A DNA stretch of 8,989 nt from DATHWB01 sp040905965 (GCA_040905965.1 JBBDQP010000021.1:1-8989), one strand, 5' to 3'. Numbered from the stretch's first letter, positions 1 through 7,156 are shown. Made by a program: numbers and translations. The notes: a model not told the origin generated them from the letters alone.

Positions 1-1085
1 GTGGTGTCGGCCGCGTCCCGAACCACCGGCTTGGCGTTGAACGCGATCCCGAGACCGGCGGCGGCAAGCAAATCCAGATCGTTGGCGCCGTCGCCGATGG
101 CAACGGACTGTTCGACGGGAACTCCATACTTTTCGGCGAGTTCTCTCAGGATCTCGGCCTTCCGCTCTCGGTCGACGATCCGACCCACCAACTCCCCGGT
201 CAGCACGCCATCGACGATCTCCAGTTCGTTCGCCTCGGCGTGATCCAGGTCGAGACGCTCTTTGAGCTTGTCAGTGAAGATGGTGAAACCGCCCGATACG
301 ACGCCGACCGTCATCCCCAGACGCTTGAGCGTCGCGACGAACGTTCGGGCCCCGGGCGTCAGTGCGATGCGGTCTGCCACCCGTTCGATGGCATCGAGCT
401 CCAACCCCGCCAGCAAGCGCACCCTGGCCCGCAGCGCCACCTCGAAATCGATCGACCCTTCCATCGCCTGTCGAGTGAGCTCCGCCACTTCGTCAGCGAC
501 CCCCGCCTCTTCGGCCAGAAGGTCGATCATCTCGTTCTGGATCAGCGTCGAGTCGACGTCGAGCACGATCAGTCTCCTCGCCCGACGGTGCAGACCTTCT
601 GCCTGGATGGCGATGTCGACGGGGTTCGAAGCGGCGACGTCGACGAGGGCGCGCCGCATGACGTCGATGTCACCGTCGGTGATGGCGAGTTCGTATGCGA
701 TCACCGGGTAGCGGGACAGACGGAAGATCCGGTCGATGTTCCCGTCGCCGGAGGCGATCGCCCTCGCCACGGCCCCGAACACCTCCGGACCGACCTGACG
801 ACCGATCACCGTCACCGCCGATCGGGTTCGATATTCGCTCGGCGCATCCTCGACGACCTCGAAGTCGAGGCGCAGATCCTTCTCCCAACCGTAGAACAGC
901 AGGTCCTTGATGATCGTGTTGCCGGCAGGGACGTCGATGAGGATGTCGAGAGTGAGGCGGCCCCGCACCACGATCTGCTCGACGTCGAGCAGTGCAGCAC
1001 CGCCGGTTTCGAGCACCCCCATCAGACCCGCCGTAATGCCGGGACGATCGAGAGCGGAAACACGGACGAGAACGGTGGATGCCAC
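1..1085 (-). CDS. serB: Phosphoserine phosphatase SerB with two ACT domains (C-terminus cut by window edge)
   Basis: SerB dephosphorylates L-phosphoserine to L-serine, the last step of serine biosynthesis from 3-phosphoglycerate, in the cytoplasm. The 361 visible codons give two ACT-type regulatory domains (about residues 2-75 and 86-161) followed by a HAD phosphatase domain. HAD motif I is D176-V-D178-S-T, with D176 the expected phospho-nucleophile. Motif II is S264-G-G-F, the motif III lysine is K309 (ERKAEIL), and motif IV is G331-D-G-A-N-D336. All catalytic residues are present. Two ACT domains resemble mycobacterial SerB2 (about 410 aa), so roughly 25-50 residues are missing beyond the left edge. 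The chosen start is GTG at 1085, because the ACT domain begins immediately after it; a TTG at 1094 is a weaker alternative. The ACT domains probably bind serine for feedback control (inference from the family). The gene is divergent from pepN. Confidence 0.95.
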   Translation of the reverse strand, partial: MASTVLVRVSALDRPGITAGLMGVLETGGAALLDVEQIVVRGRLTLDILIDVPAGNTIIKDLLFYGWEKDLRLDFEVVEDAPSEYRTRSAVTVIGRQVGPEVFGAVARAIASGDGNIDRIFRLSRYPVIAYELAITDGDIDVMRRALVDVAASNPVDIAIQAEGLHRRARRLIVLDVDSTLIQNEMIDLLAEEAGVADEVAELTRQAMEGSIDFEVALRARVRLLAGLELDAIERVADRIALTPGARTFVATLKRLGMTVGVVSGGFTIFTDKLKERLDLDHAEANELEIVDGVLTGELVGRIVDRERKAEILRELAEKYGVPVEQSVAIGDGANDLDLLAAAGLGIAFNAKPVVRDAADT

Positions 1086-1093
1086 GGTCGGCA

Positions 1094-1099
1094 AGGCTA
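1094..1099 (-). promoter_or_regulatory. Possible serB -10 box, suggesting a leaderless mRNA
   Basis: The minus strand reads TAGCCT at 1099-1094, matching the actinobacterial -10 pattern TANNNT. It ends 8 nt before the GTG start of serB at 1085, so transcription could begin at or next to the start codon. No well-placed Shine-Dalgarno sequence precedes the GTG: the G-rich run at about 1100-1104 lies too far upstream. Leaderless mRNAs are common in Actinobacteria. No convincing -35 element is visible, so this is a tentative call. Confidence 0.3.
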
Positions 1100-1127
1100 C
1101 CCCCGGCCCGCACCGTCTCGATCTCGG

Positions 1128-1133
1128 TACGAT
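1128..1133 (+). promoter_or_regulatory. Possible pepN -10 box
   Basis: TACGAT in the 79-bp divergent spacer fits TANNNT and lies about 32 nt upstream of the pepN GTG start. That leaves room for a short leader containing the AGAGAGA ribosome binding site at 1151-1157. No good -35 is seen at 17-18 nt spacing, so the assignment is weak. Confidence 0.25.
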
Positions 1134-1164
1134 CTTCCGTCGGATCGAACAGAGAGATGACGAC

Positions 1165-3720
1165 GTGAGCGAAAACCCCTACAGACTGCCCCGTACCGCC
1201 TTGCCCCAGCGATACGAGTTACGTCTCGAACCGGACCTCGAAACCTTCACATTTTCGGGAGACGAGACCATCGTTTTGGACATCGTCGAGCCAACAGAGC
1301 AGATCGTCCTGAACGCCGTCGACATCGAGATCGATCAGGCCATCCTCACCGACGCCGATGGCGCTCTGGTCGGCCAGATCTCCTACGACGAGCCCATGCA
1401 GAGGGCGACCTTCGAATTCGAGCGGCCGCTCGCCGTCGGCCCCGCCGAACTGAACCTTCGATTCCGCGGGGAACTCAACGACCAGTTGGTCGGGTTCTAC
1501 CGCTCCAGGTTCACCGACGTCGACGGCAACGAGCAGGTGGTCGCAACCACCCAGTTCGAGGCGACGGACGCCCGGCGCGCCTTCCCATGCTTCGACGAAC
1601 CAGACATGAAGGCCACGTTCGCTGTCACCCTTGTCGTGCCCGACCATCTTCTGGTTGTGTCGAACGGCGCCGAAGTCGCCCGCCTCCCGGTCGAGGACGA
1701 CAAGGTCGCCGTGACGTTCGCCGAGACGATGAAGATGTCGACCTATCTCGTTGCCTTCGTCGTCGGCCCGTTCGAGGCAACCGACCCGATCGATGTCGAC
1801 GGCGTGCCCCTCCGCGTCATCGCGCCGAAAGGCAAGGAACACTTGACGGCCTTCGCTCTCGAGTGCGGCGAATTCTGCCTCCGGTACCTGTCGTCCTACT
1901 ACGACATCCCTTATCCAGGGGACAAAGTGGACATGATCGCCATTCCCGATTTTGCGTTCGGAGCGATGGAGAACCTGGGCTGCATCACGTTCCGGGAGAC
2001 TGCCCTTCTGGTCGATCCGGAGACCGCCACTCAGGCAGAGCGGGTCCGCATCCTGGATGTCGTCGCCCACGAGTTGGCCCACATGTGGTTCGGCGACCTC
2101 GTCACGATGAAATGGTGGGACGGCATCTGGCTGAACGAGGCGTTTGCCAGCTTCATGGAGATGAAGGCGACCGACGCCATGAAGCCCGAGTGGAAGCGGT
2201 GGTTGTCCTTCAGCGCCGTGGAGCGCCCTTGGGCCTACGACACCGACGGGCTCCAGACGTCGCGCCCGGTCGAGTTCGAGGTGACTTCTCCGGAAGAGGC
2301 GAACGAGATGTTCGATGCCCTCACCTACGGGAAGGGATCTTCGGTTCTGCGCCAGATCGAGCAGTACCTGGGCGAAGAAGTCTTTCGTCAAGGGGTCGGG
2401 GACTACCTCCGGACGCATGCCCACGGAAACACCGTCACCCGAGATCTGTGGGCGGGCCTCGACCGGGCGTCAGGTCTGGACGTGGGGGCGATCATGGACA
2501 CCTGGATCCTCCAAGAGGGGTTCCCGCAGGTGGATGTGTCGTCGACCGACGAAGGACTCCGTCTCCAGCAGCATCGGTTCCTCTTCATACCGGACGAGAC
2601 CGACCAGACGCTGTGGAAGATCCCGGTCCAGATCCGCGGCGCATCAGGCGGGAAGCCGTTCGAGAAGAAGACGCTGTTCGAAACGTCGAGCACCTTGGTC
2701 GAGATCGAAGGTCCCGTCGACTGGGCAGTCGTGAACGCCGGCGGCCACGGCTTCTACCGGGTGACGTATTCCGAACCTCTGGCAAAGGCCCTGCGGGCGA
2801 ACATCGACGAACTCGACGACAACGAGCGCTACGTCCTGATTTCGGACACCTGGGCGATGGTCGAGTCGGGTCAGGTCGGCGCAGCCGCCTTTTTGGAGCT
2901 CGCAGCCGCCTACCGCGACGAGTCCGAGTTCTCGATATGGAAGGCCGTGATCGGAAGCCTTGCCTCCCTCGAGCACCATGTCGTCTCCGATGCAGACCTT
3001 CCCTCATTCCAGAAGATGGTTGGCGAGATCGTCCGACCTTCGCTCGACCGGCTGGGCTGGGATCCGAGAGCGGACGATTCGGATCTGACCCGGAGTCTCC
3101 GAGGTCTCGTGATCGGAGCGCTGGGCAGGCTGGCGGCGGACCCGGACGTCATCGAGCAGTCGCGGAAGGTGGGGCAGTCGTGGATGAGCGACCCGAAGTC
3201 GACCGATCCCGACGTCGGTCAAACGTCCCTCTTCACCTTGGCCGCTCATGGCGGAGAGAAGGACTACGAGGCCGTGTTCTCTGCGTACAAGTCGGCGCGC
3301 ACACCACAGGTGGAACTCCGCCTGCTGCAGGCCGTCACGTTCTTTGACGACAGCGTCTCTGCCGACCGCACGCTCGAGGCCATCAAAGACGGCTCGATCC
3401 GCAGCCAGGACGGATCGTGGGTGACCGCCCGTCTCCTCGGCGGCCGGAAGAGTGGAACACACGCCTGGCAGCGTCTGCGCGAGGATTGGTCCAGCTTGAT
3501 TGGACTGATGCCTCCGATGACTCTTCGTCGACTTGTCGAAGGAATCCCGGGACTCTCACGTCCGGACGTCGCAAACGATGTTCAGGCGTTCCTTGCCGAG
3601 ACGAAGGTTCCGCACGCCGAGAAGGCGACCGTGCAAAACCTCGAAAAGCTCCGCTCCAATGTGATCCTGCGGGAGCGAGAAGCGGACTTGCTCTCGGAGT
3701 ATCTCTCCGGGCGCAGCTGA
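1165..3720 (+). CDS. pepN: M1-family zinc aminopeptidase (PepN-like)
   Basis: This metallo-aminopeptidase removes N-terminal amino acids from peptides; no signal peptide is seen, so it is probably cytoplasmic and works in peptide turnover. The protein is 851 residues, the normal size for actinobacterial M1 enzymes. The N-terminal saddle domain starts at the PYRLPR/RYELRLEPDL segment. The substrate-anchoring exopeptidase motif is G266-A-M-E-N270. The zinc site is H302-E-L-A-H306 with third ligand E325 in WLNEAF, the expected HEXXH-x18-E spacing. Y388 in LTYGKG is the likely transition-state tyrosine. The C-terminal half (about 520-840) fits the ERAP1-like helical domain. The start is GTG at 1165, preceded by a purine-rich AGAGAGA at 1151-1157; the frame stays open upstream only as a shadow of serB. 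The gene is monocistronic, divergent from serB and convergent with rplL. Confidence 0.97.
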   Translation: MSENPYRLPRTALPQRYELRLEPDLETFTFSGDETIVLDIVEPTEQIVLNAVDIEIDQAILTDADGALVGQISYDEPMQRATFEFERPLAVGPAELNLRFRGELNDQLVGFYRSRFTDVDGNEQVVATTQFEATDARRAFPCFDEPDMKATFAVTLVVPDHLLVVSNGAEVARLPVEDDKVAVTFAETMKMSTYLVAFVVGPFEATDPIDVDGVPLRVIAPKGKEHLTAFALECGEFCLRYLSSYYDIPYPGDKVDMIAIPDFAFGAMENLGCITFRETALLVDPETATQAERVRILDVVAHELAHMWFGDLVTMKWWDGIWLNEAFASFMEMKATDAMKPEWKRWLSFSAVERPWAYDTDGLQTSRPVEFEVTSPEEANEMFDALTYGKGSSVLRQIEQYLGEEVFRQGVGDYLRTHAHGNTVTRDLWAGLDRASGLDVGAIMDTWILQEGFPQVDVSSTDEGLRLQQHRFLFIPDETDQTLWKIPVQIRGASGGKPFEKKTLFETSSTLVEIEGPVDWAVVNAGGHGFYRVTYSEPLAKALRANIDELDDNERYVLISDTWAMVESGQVGAAAFLELAAAYRDESEFSIWKAVIGSLASLEHHVVSDADLPSFQKMVGEIVRPSLDRLGWDPRADDSDLTRSLRGLVIGALGRLAADPDVIEQSRKVGQSWMSDPKSTDPDVGQTSLFTLAAHGGEKDYEAVFSAYKSARTPQVELRLLQAVTFFDDSVSADRTLEAIKDGSIRSQDGSWVTARLLGGRKSGTHAWQRLREDWSSLIGLMPPMTLRRLVEGIPGLSRPDVANDVQAFLAETKVPHAEKATVQNLEKLRSNVILREREADLLSEYLSGRS

Positions 3721-3734
3721 CGAGTCGCAAAAAC

Positions 3735-3766
3735 AGGAAGGGCCCCGGAGATCCGGGGCCCTTCCT
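3735..3766 (-). terminator. Intrinsic terminator of rplJ-rplL, shared with convergent pepN
   Basis: A perfect 15-bp GC-rich inverted repeat pairs 3735-3749 with 3752-3766 (tip GGA-GA-TCC; in practice the loop will open further). It lies 16 nt after the rplL stop on the minus strand and 14 nt after the pepN stop on the plus strand. On the minus strand the stem is followed, one G later, by five T residues (3733-3729), a canonical intrinsic terminator. The plus strand has no T-tract after the stem, so pepN termination there would be weaker. Confidence 0.9.
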
Positions 3767-3782
3767 CCACGTCAGAGTCCGT

Positions 3783-4169
3783 TCACTTGACCTCGACTGA
3801 GGCGCCTGCTGCTTCGAGCTGCGCCTTGGCCTTCTCGGCGGCTTCCTTGTCGACGCCTTCGAGCACCGGCTTCGGTGCACCGTCGACGAGATCCTTGGCT
3901 TCTTTGAGTCCGAGGCTGGTGATGGCCCGGACTTCCTTGATGACCTTGATCTTCTCGGCGCCCGCGCCGGTGAGGATGACGTCGAACTCATCCTGTTCTT
4001 CGGCTGCGGCCGCGCCTGCATCGCCACCGGCGGGAGCCGCGGCGACAGCCATCGGGGCAGCCGCCGTCACATCGAAGCGATCCTCGAACGCGTCGAGGAA
4101 CTCCTTGAGTTCGAGGACGGTCATTTCCTCGAATACGGTCAGCAGTTCGTCAGTTTTCATCTTTGCCAT
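3783..4169 (-). CDS. rplL: 50S ribosomal protein L7/L12
   Basis: L7/L12 forms the multimeric stalk of the large subunit that recruits and stimulates translational GTPases such as EF-Tu and EF-G. The 128-residue product is of normal length. It has the N-terminal dimerisation helices (TDELLTVFEEMTVLELKEF), an Ala/Gly/Pro-rich flexible hinge around residues 38-57, and the globular C-terminal domain with IKVIKEVRAITSLGLKEAK, the factor-binding face. The ATG start is 3 nt after the rplJ stop. Its ribosome binding site (GGAGG) overlaps the last codons and stop of rplJ, so the two are translationally coupled. Downstream is a strong terminator rather than rpoB. Confidence 0.98.
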   Translation of the reverse strand: MAKMKTDELLTVFEEMTVLELKEFLDAFEDRFDVTAAAPMAVAAAPAGGDAGAAAAEEQDEFDVILTGAGAEKIKVIKEVRAITSLGLKEAKDLVDGAPKPVLEGVDKEAAEKAKAQLEAAGASVEVK

Positions 4170-4172
4170 CGT

Positions 4173-4766
4173 TCATTCCTCCTCGGCCGTAGCGACCGGT
4201 TCGGCGGGGGCCGAATCCGCCGGGGCTTCGCCCGACGGGGTGGGTTCCCCCGACTCCTTCTTCTCGAGCAGTTGCGAGATCATCGTTGCGGCGTTGCGTG
4301 TGAACGACGCGAACATCCCGGCACCCTTGTAGAGGGGGGCCTTGGCTGCGCCGGCGATCTTCGCCAGCAGCACCTCACGAGGTTCGATCGATGCCAGCTT
4401 CTTGACCTGTTCGGGGAGGAGAACCTCTCCGGACAAGATGCCCGCCTTGATCACGAACTTCTCGTTGGCGTCGCCGACGTCGCGTAGCGCCTTGGCTGTC
4501 GCCACGGGATCTTCGTTTGCGAACGCCAGTGCGGTCGGGCCGATGAGGTGCTCGTCGATACCTTCTATCGACAGCTCCTCGGCGGCCCGACGGGCCAGGG
4601 TCATCTTCACGACCTTGTACTCCGCGCCTGACTCACGCAGTGACGCCCGCAGCTTCTGCAGCTGGGTCACGGTGAGACCACGGAATTCGGTCACGAACAC
4701 GGCCTGCGCCGCTTCGATCCGCTCCTTGATGTCTGCAACCGCCTGGACCTTCTCAGGTCTCGGCAT
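4173..4766 (-). CDS. rplJ: 50S ribosomal protein L10
   Basis: L10 anchors L7/L12 dimers to the 23S rRNA at the stalk base and in many bacteria represses its own operon as the L10(L7/L12) complex. The 197-residue product has the conserved N-terminal RNA-binding region (FVTEFRGLTVTQLQKLR, then YKVVKMTLARRA), followed by the central domain and the C-terminal helix that carries L7/L12. The last 25 or so residues are an Ala/Pro/Glu-rich tail ending in EEE, an extension typical of actinobacterial L10. A strong GGAGGAG ribosome binding site sits about 5 nt before the ATG. rplJ follows a 513-nt spacer with a candidate promoter and attenuator, and leads directly into rplL. Confidence 0.98.
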   Translation of the reverse strand: MPRPEKVQAVADIKERIEAAQAVFVTEFRGLTVTQLQKLRASLRESGAEYKVVKMTLARRAAEELSIEGIDEHLIGPTALAFANEDPVATAKALRDVGDANEKFVIKAGILSGEVLLPEQVKKLASIEPREVLLAKIAGAAKAPLYKGAGMFASFTRNAATMISQLLEKKESGEPTPSGEAPADSAPAEPVATAEEE

Positions 4767-4926
4767 TCCGCTCCTCCTTCACATAAAAACGGCCCCCCGG
4801 CATGGCGCGACACGGGAGGCTCTGAGGAGCCGACCTGCGGTGGCGGGGCCGTCTCGATGGACGGAACCCTTTCAGCGTCGAAACGCACCGACCGGTCTTG
4901 GGCCGAGGAGATCTATTGGAGTTGCA
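4767..4926 (-). promoter_or_regulatory. Candidate rplJ (L10-type) leader with attenuator
   Basis: This is the predicted untranslated leader of rplJL from the candidate promoter to the ATG. In transcript order it holds an AAGACCGGTCGGTGCG segment (4900-4885). Next is a UUCG-capped mini-hairpin (stem 4886-4883 with 4878-4875). Then comes CCGTC-CATCGA-GACGG (4864-4849), and finally the terminator arms (4852-4845 with 4796-4789) and five Ts. L10 leaders are known in many bacteria as binding sites for the L10(L7/L12) complex; in Bacillus they act by transcription attenuation. Assignment to that class rests on position and structure only. No sequence-profile comparison was done. Confidence 0.55.
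4785..4852 (-). terminator. Attenuator terminator in the rplJ leader
   Basis: On the minus strand ACGGCCCC (4852-4845) pairs perfectly with GGGGCCGT (4796-4789), whose last base begins a run of five Ts (4789-4785). The 48 nt between the arms can fold on themselves, including GGCTC-CTCA-GAGCC at 4831-4818. The T-run ends only about 18 nt before the rplJ ATG, just upstream of its ribosome binding site, so termination here would block rplJL. An upstream hairpin (4864-4860 with 4853-4849) uses four bases of the 5' arm and would compete with it. Confidence 0.6.
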
Positions 4927-4932
4927 GCGGCC

Positions 4933-4962
4933 AGGATACGGCCGGGACGACCTCTCCGCCAA
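4933..4962 (-). promoter_or_regulatory. Candidate promoter for rplJ-rplL
   Basis: On the minus strand TTGGCG (4962-4957) and TATCCT (4938-4933) are 18 nt apart, a good match to sigma-A-type -35 and -10 elements. Transcription would begin near 4926, about 160 nt upstream of rplJ. It was the best promoter-like pair found in the rplA-rplJ spacer by eye. Confidence 0.5.
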
Positions 4963-5228
4963 GTCCGGTTCCGTCACCTCCCAGGATTTGTCTGGACAGC
5001 GAAGATGTCGCGCGAGATAGTGGAACCAGGTCAGGGGGTCTCCGGACGAACTGGGCGGTTTCAACCGAACCGCCTCCGCCCACCTCCCGGACCGAAGTTG
5101 GGCCTACCAGCGCATGTGGAAAAGTCGGGACAGATCCCTACCTCCCCGACCCGCATCCGGTAGAGACGGCAGACCTGGCAGCCGAGCCCAAGGACCGGAC
5201 CCGGGGACCCCCTCCTATTTTTTCGCGC
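4963..5228. other. Remainder of the rplA-rplJ spacer; no gene found
   Basis: This is the rest of the 513-nt gap between rplA and rplJ. Short open frames cross it on both strands, but they lack family resemblance and a convincing ribosome binding site, and none is supported as a gene. The only clear structure is an inverted repeat, GGCGGTT (5054-5060) with AACCGCC (5068-5074), with a 7-nt loop and no T-tract. A six-T run (5217-5222 region) on the plus strand lies beside the post-rplA hairpin. Confidence 0.6.
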
Positions 5229-5259
5229 AAGAGGCACCGTCACACGGACGGTGCCTCTT
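5229..5259 (-). terminator. Strong hairpin after rplA, possible terminator without a U-tract
   Basis: A perfect 13-bp stem (5229-5241 with 5247-5259) with a 5-nt loop begins about 20 nt after the rplA stop. On the minus strand it is followed by GCGCG and then an A-run, not Ts. On the plus strand the sequence after the stem is only mildly T-rich. It may be a U-poor actinobacterial terminator, a Rho-assisted site or an mRNA 3'-end stabiliser. It marks the likely end of the secE-to-rplA transcript. Confidence 0.45.
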
Positions 5260-5279
5260 CGTTCTCAATCGGTACCGTG

Positions 5280-5990
5280 TCACACGGCGGTCTTGGCGAG
5301 ATCCTCGACCTGAGAGGTGTCGATCTTGACGGACGGCCCCATCGTCGAACTCACGGACATGCCGCGCACGTATCGACCCTTGGTCGACGCGGGGCGGGCC
5401 CTCCACAGTTCTCCGCAAAGCGCAGCCAGGTTCCCGAGCAGTTGGTCTGCGGAGAATGACGCCTTGCCGATCGGAACATGGATGTTGCCGTACCGGTCGT
5501 TGCGGTACTCGAGTTTGCCGGCCTTGAACTCGCCGACAGCCTTGCCGACGTCCGGTGTGACAGTGCCGGCTTTCGGGTTTGGCATGAGGCCGCGCGGTCC
5601 GAGCACTCGTCCGAGCTTTCCGACTTCGGCCATCATGTCCGGGGTGGCGATGACCAGGTCGAAGTCGAGCGCCCGACCGGCGGCCAGTTCTTCGACGAGT
5701 TCCTTGCCGCCCACCAGATCGGCGCCGGCGGCGGTGGCCTCGGCGTGACGGTCGGCCGGGGCGAACACGGCGACCCTCACCTCTTTCCCGGTCCCGTGCG
5801 GTAGGGCGACGGTTCCACGGATCAGCTGGTCCGCCTTGCGGGGGTCGATGCCGAGCCGAAAGACGACGTCGACGGTCTCGTCGAACTTGGCGGTACTCAG
5901 GGACTTGACGAGTTCCACGGCCTGCTGGGCGGAATGGGCAGCATGCTTGTCATAGGTGCGTGCTGCGTTGGCGTATCGTTTGCCGCTCAT
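5280..5990 (-). CDS. rplA: 50S ribosomal protein L1
   Basis: L1 binds 23S rRNA at the mobile L1 stalk and takes part in release of deacylated tRNA from the E site; in many bacteria it also represses the rplK-rplA mRNA. The 236-residue product has normal length. The N-terminal KRYANAARTYDK segment, the two-domain alpha/beta layout and the highly conserved signature around residues 114-140 (IATPDMMAEVGKLGRVLGPR, then GLMPNPK) are all present. An AGGAGGT ribosome binding site precedes the ATG by 7 nt. It lies 68 nt after rplK and was probably cotranscribed with it. A strong hairpin follows the stop. Confidence 0.98.
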   Translation of the reverse strand: MSGKRYANAARTYDKHAAHSAQQAVELVKSLSTAKFDETVDVVFRLGIDPRKADQLIRGTVALPHGTGKEVRVAVFAPADRHAEATAAGADLVGGKELVEELAAGRALDFDLVIATPDMMAEVGKLGRVLGPRGLMPNPKAGTVTPDVGKAVGEFKAGKLEYRNDRYGNIHVPIGKASFSADQLLGNLAALCGELWRARPASTKGRYVRGMSVSSTMGPSVKIDTSQVEDLAKTAV

Positions 5991-6058
5991 GGCGGTACCT
6001 CCTGTGGTTCGGACGGCGGGGGTGACCCGCCTCCCACGCTTCGATTACGGGGCTGTTC

Positions 6059-6487
6059 TCAGCCTTCGACGAGGATGCCCATCGAGCGGGCGGTTCCTTC
6101 GACGATCTTCATTGCTCCATCGAGGTCGATGGCGTTGAGGTCGGGCATCTTGATCTCTGCGATCTCTTTGACCTGGGCCCTGGTCACCTTGCCGACCTTC
6201 TCCAGGTTCGGCACCGCCGAACCTTTGTCGATCTTGGCCGCCTGCCGGAGCAGGGCCGCAGCCGGTGGCGTCTTGAGGACGAATTCGAAGCTCCGATCCT
6301 CGAAGATCGAAATCTCCACCGGGATGATCTGGCCGCGCTGGTTGGCCGTGGCGTCGTTGTATGCCTTGACGAAGTCCATCAAGTTGACGCCGTGCGGTCC
6401 GAGCGCGGTACCGACCGGCGGTGCCGGAGTGGCCTGACCGGCCGGAAGCTGCATCTTGACGACAGCAGCGAGTCTTCTTCTACCCAT
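6059..6487 (-). CDS. rplK: 50S ribosomal protein L11
   Basis: L11 sits at the base of the L7/L12 stalk on the GTPase-associated region of 23S rRNA; it contacts elongation factors and is needed for stringent-response sensing by RelA-type enzymes. The 142-residue protein shows the proline-rich N-terminal linker (PAGQATPAPPVGTALGPHGV) and the C-terminal rRNA-binding domain. The C-terminal signature IKMPDLNAIDLDGAM runs into EGTARSMGI. The ATG is preceded by AGGAC (6501-6497), 9 nt upstream. It follows nusG by 42 nt in the usual nusG-rplK-rplA order, and is the target region for thiopeptide antibiotics in related bacteria. Confidence 0.98.
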   Translation of the reverse strand: MGRRRLAAVVKMQLPAGQATPAPPVGTALGPHGVNLMDFVKAYNDATANQRGQIIPVEISIFEDRSFEFVLKTPPAAALLRQAAKIDKGSAVPNLEKVGKVTRAQVKEIAEIKMPDLNAIDLDGAMKIVEGTARSMGILVEG

Positions 6488-6529
6488 TGTGTTTTAGTCC
6501 TGTTCGTTCTCGAAGCGGATCGACGACCG

Positions 6530-7156
6530 TCAGCCCCGCTGGATGTCCTCGAATCCGAGTTCCACCGGAGTGTCTCGCCCAAAGATGTTGACGAGCACGG
6601 TGACTTTCGACTGGTCGAGGTCGATGTCCTCGATCCGGCCGTTGAAATCGGCGAACGGCCCGGTGACGACCCGAACCATGTCGTTGATGTCGAAGGCGGG
6701 CTTGAAGCGCGGCTTGGGCTTCTCCTCTTCCTTCTCGACGCCCAGGAAACGCTCCACCTCTCGCCTCGAAAGCGGCGTGGGCGTGTTGGATCCTCCCACG
6801 AACCCGGTCACCCCTGGCGTGTTGCGGACCGTGTACCAGGAGTCGTCGTCGAGACGCATCCGCACGAGGATGTACCCGGGGAACACCTTCTTCTTGACCG
6901 TGACCTTCTTGCCGTTCTTGATCTCGACGACGTCTTCCATCGGGATCTCGACGTCGTAGATCCGGTCTTCCATGTGCATCGACTTGGTGCGGGTCTCGAG
7001 GTTGACCTTGACCTTGTTCTCGTATCCGGAATACGAGTGAATGACGTACCAGTCGCCGGGGAGGTCGTAGGGACTGGCCGGCTTGGCGGGTTCGGAGACT
7101 TCGAGGATGTCGTCTTCGATCTCGACGACTTCTTCAGCCACTGCTTTCTCAGCCAC
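6530..7156 (-). CDS. nusG: Transcription termination/antitermination factor NusG
   Basis: NusG binds the RNA polymerase clamp through its NGN domain and contacts Rho or ribosomal protein S10 through its KOW domain. The 208-residue product has an acidic N-terminal extension (about 1-34), then the NGN domain starting at DWYVIHSYSGYENK (residue 35) with the KVFPGYILVRM core, and the C-terminal KOW domain (about 155-205, with VRVVTGPFADFNG). The extension is shorter than in Mycobacterium or Streptomyces NusG. The start is GTG at 7156, overlapping the secE stop by 8 nt, with GGAGG 6 nt upstream inside secE, implying translational coupling. A second in-frame GTG (7141) repeats the same GTGGCTGA context but lacks as good a ribosome binding site. 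Confidence 0.97.
   Translation of the reverse strand: MAEKAVAEEVVEIEDDILEVSEPAKPASPYDLPGDWYVIHSYSGYENKVKVNLETRTKSMHMEDRIYDVEIPMEDVVEIKNGKKVTVKKKVFPGYILVRMRLDDDSWYTVRNTPGVTGFVGGSNTPTPLSRREVERFLGVEKEEEKPKPRFKPAFDINDMVRVVTGPFADFNGRIEDIDLDQSKVTVLVNIFGRDTPVELGFEDIQRG

Noticed and set aside
240..1160. A 306-codon plus-strand frame opposite serB
   Set aside because: The minus strand encodes SerB with complete HAD motifs; the opposite frame is a shadow.
1219..2424. A 401-codon open frame on the minus strand antisense to pepN
   Set aside because: The plus-strand frame carries all M1 peptidase motifs. The antisense frame has no recognisable domain and is the usual GC-rich codon shadow.
1587..3347. 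A 586-codon plus-strand frame inside pepN
   Set aside because: It is very Arg/Pro/Gly-rich low-complexity translation in a shifted frame of pepN with no family resemblance.
4753..5064. A 103-codon minus-strand frame in the rplA-rplJ spacer, overlapping the rplJ start
   Set aside because: No convincing ribosome binding site or family match; composition is Arg/Pro/Ser-rich, and it would overlap the rplJ leader and start.
5054..5074. Inverted repeat GGCGGTT/AACCGCC in the rplA-rplJ spacer
   Set aside because: Seven base pairs with no T-tract in a GC-rich spacer, upstream of the predicted promoter; not distinguishable from chance.
4857..5459. A 200-codon plus-strand frame across the spacer into rplA
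   Set aside because: It overlaps the rplA C-terminus in antisense and has no domain or start signal; more likely chance in GC-rich DNA.
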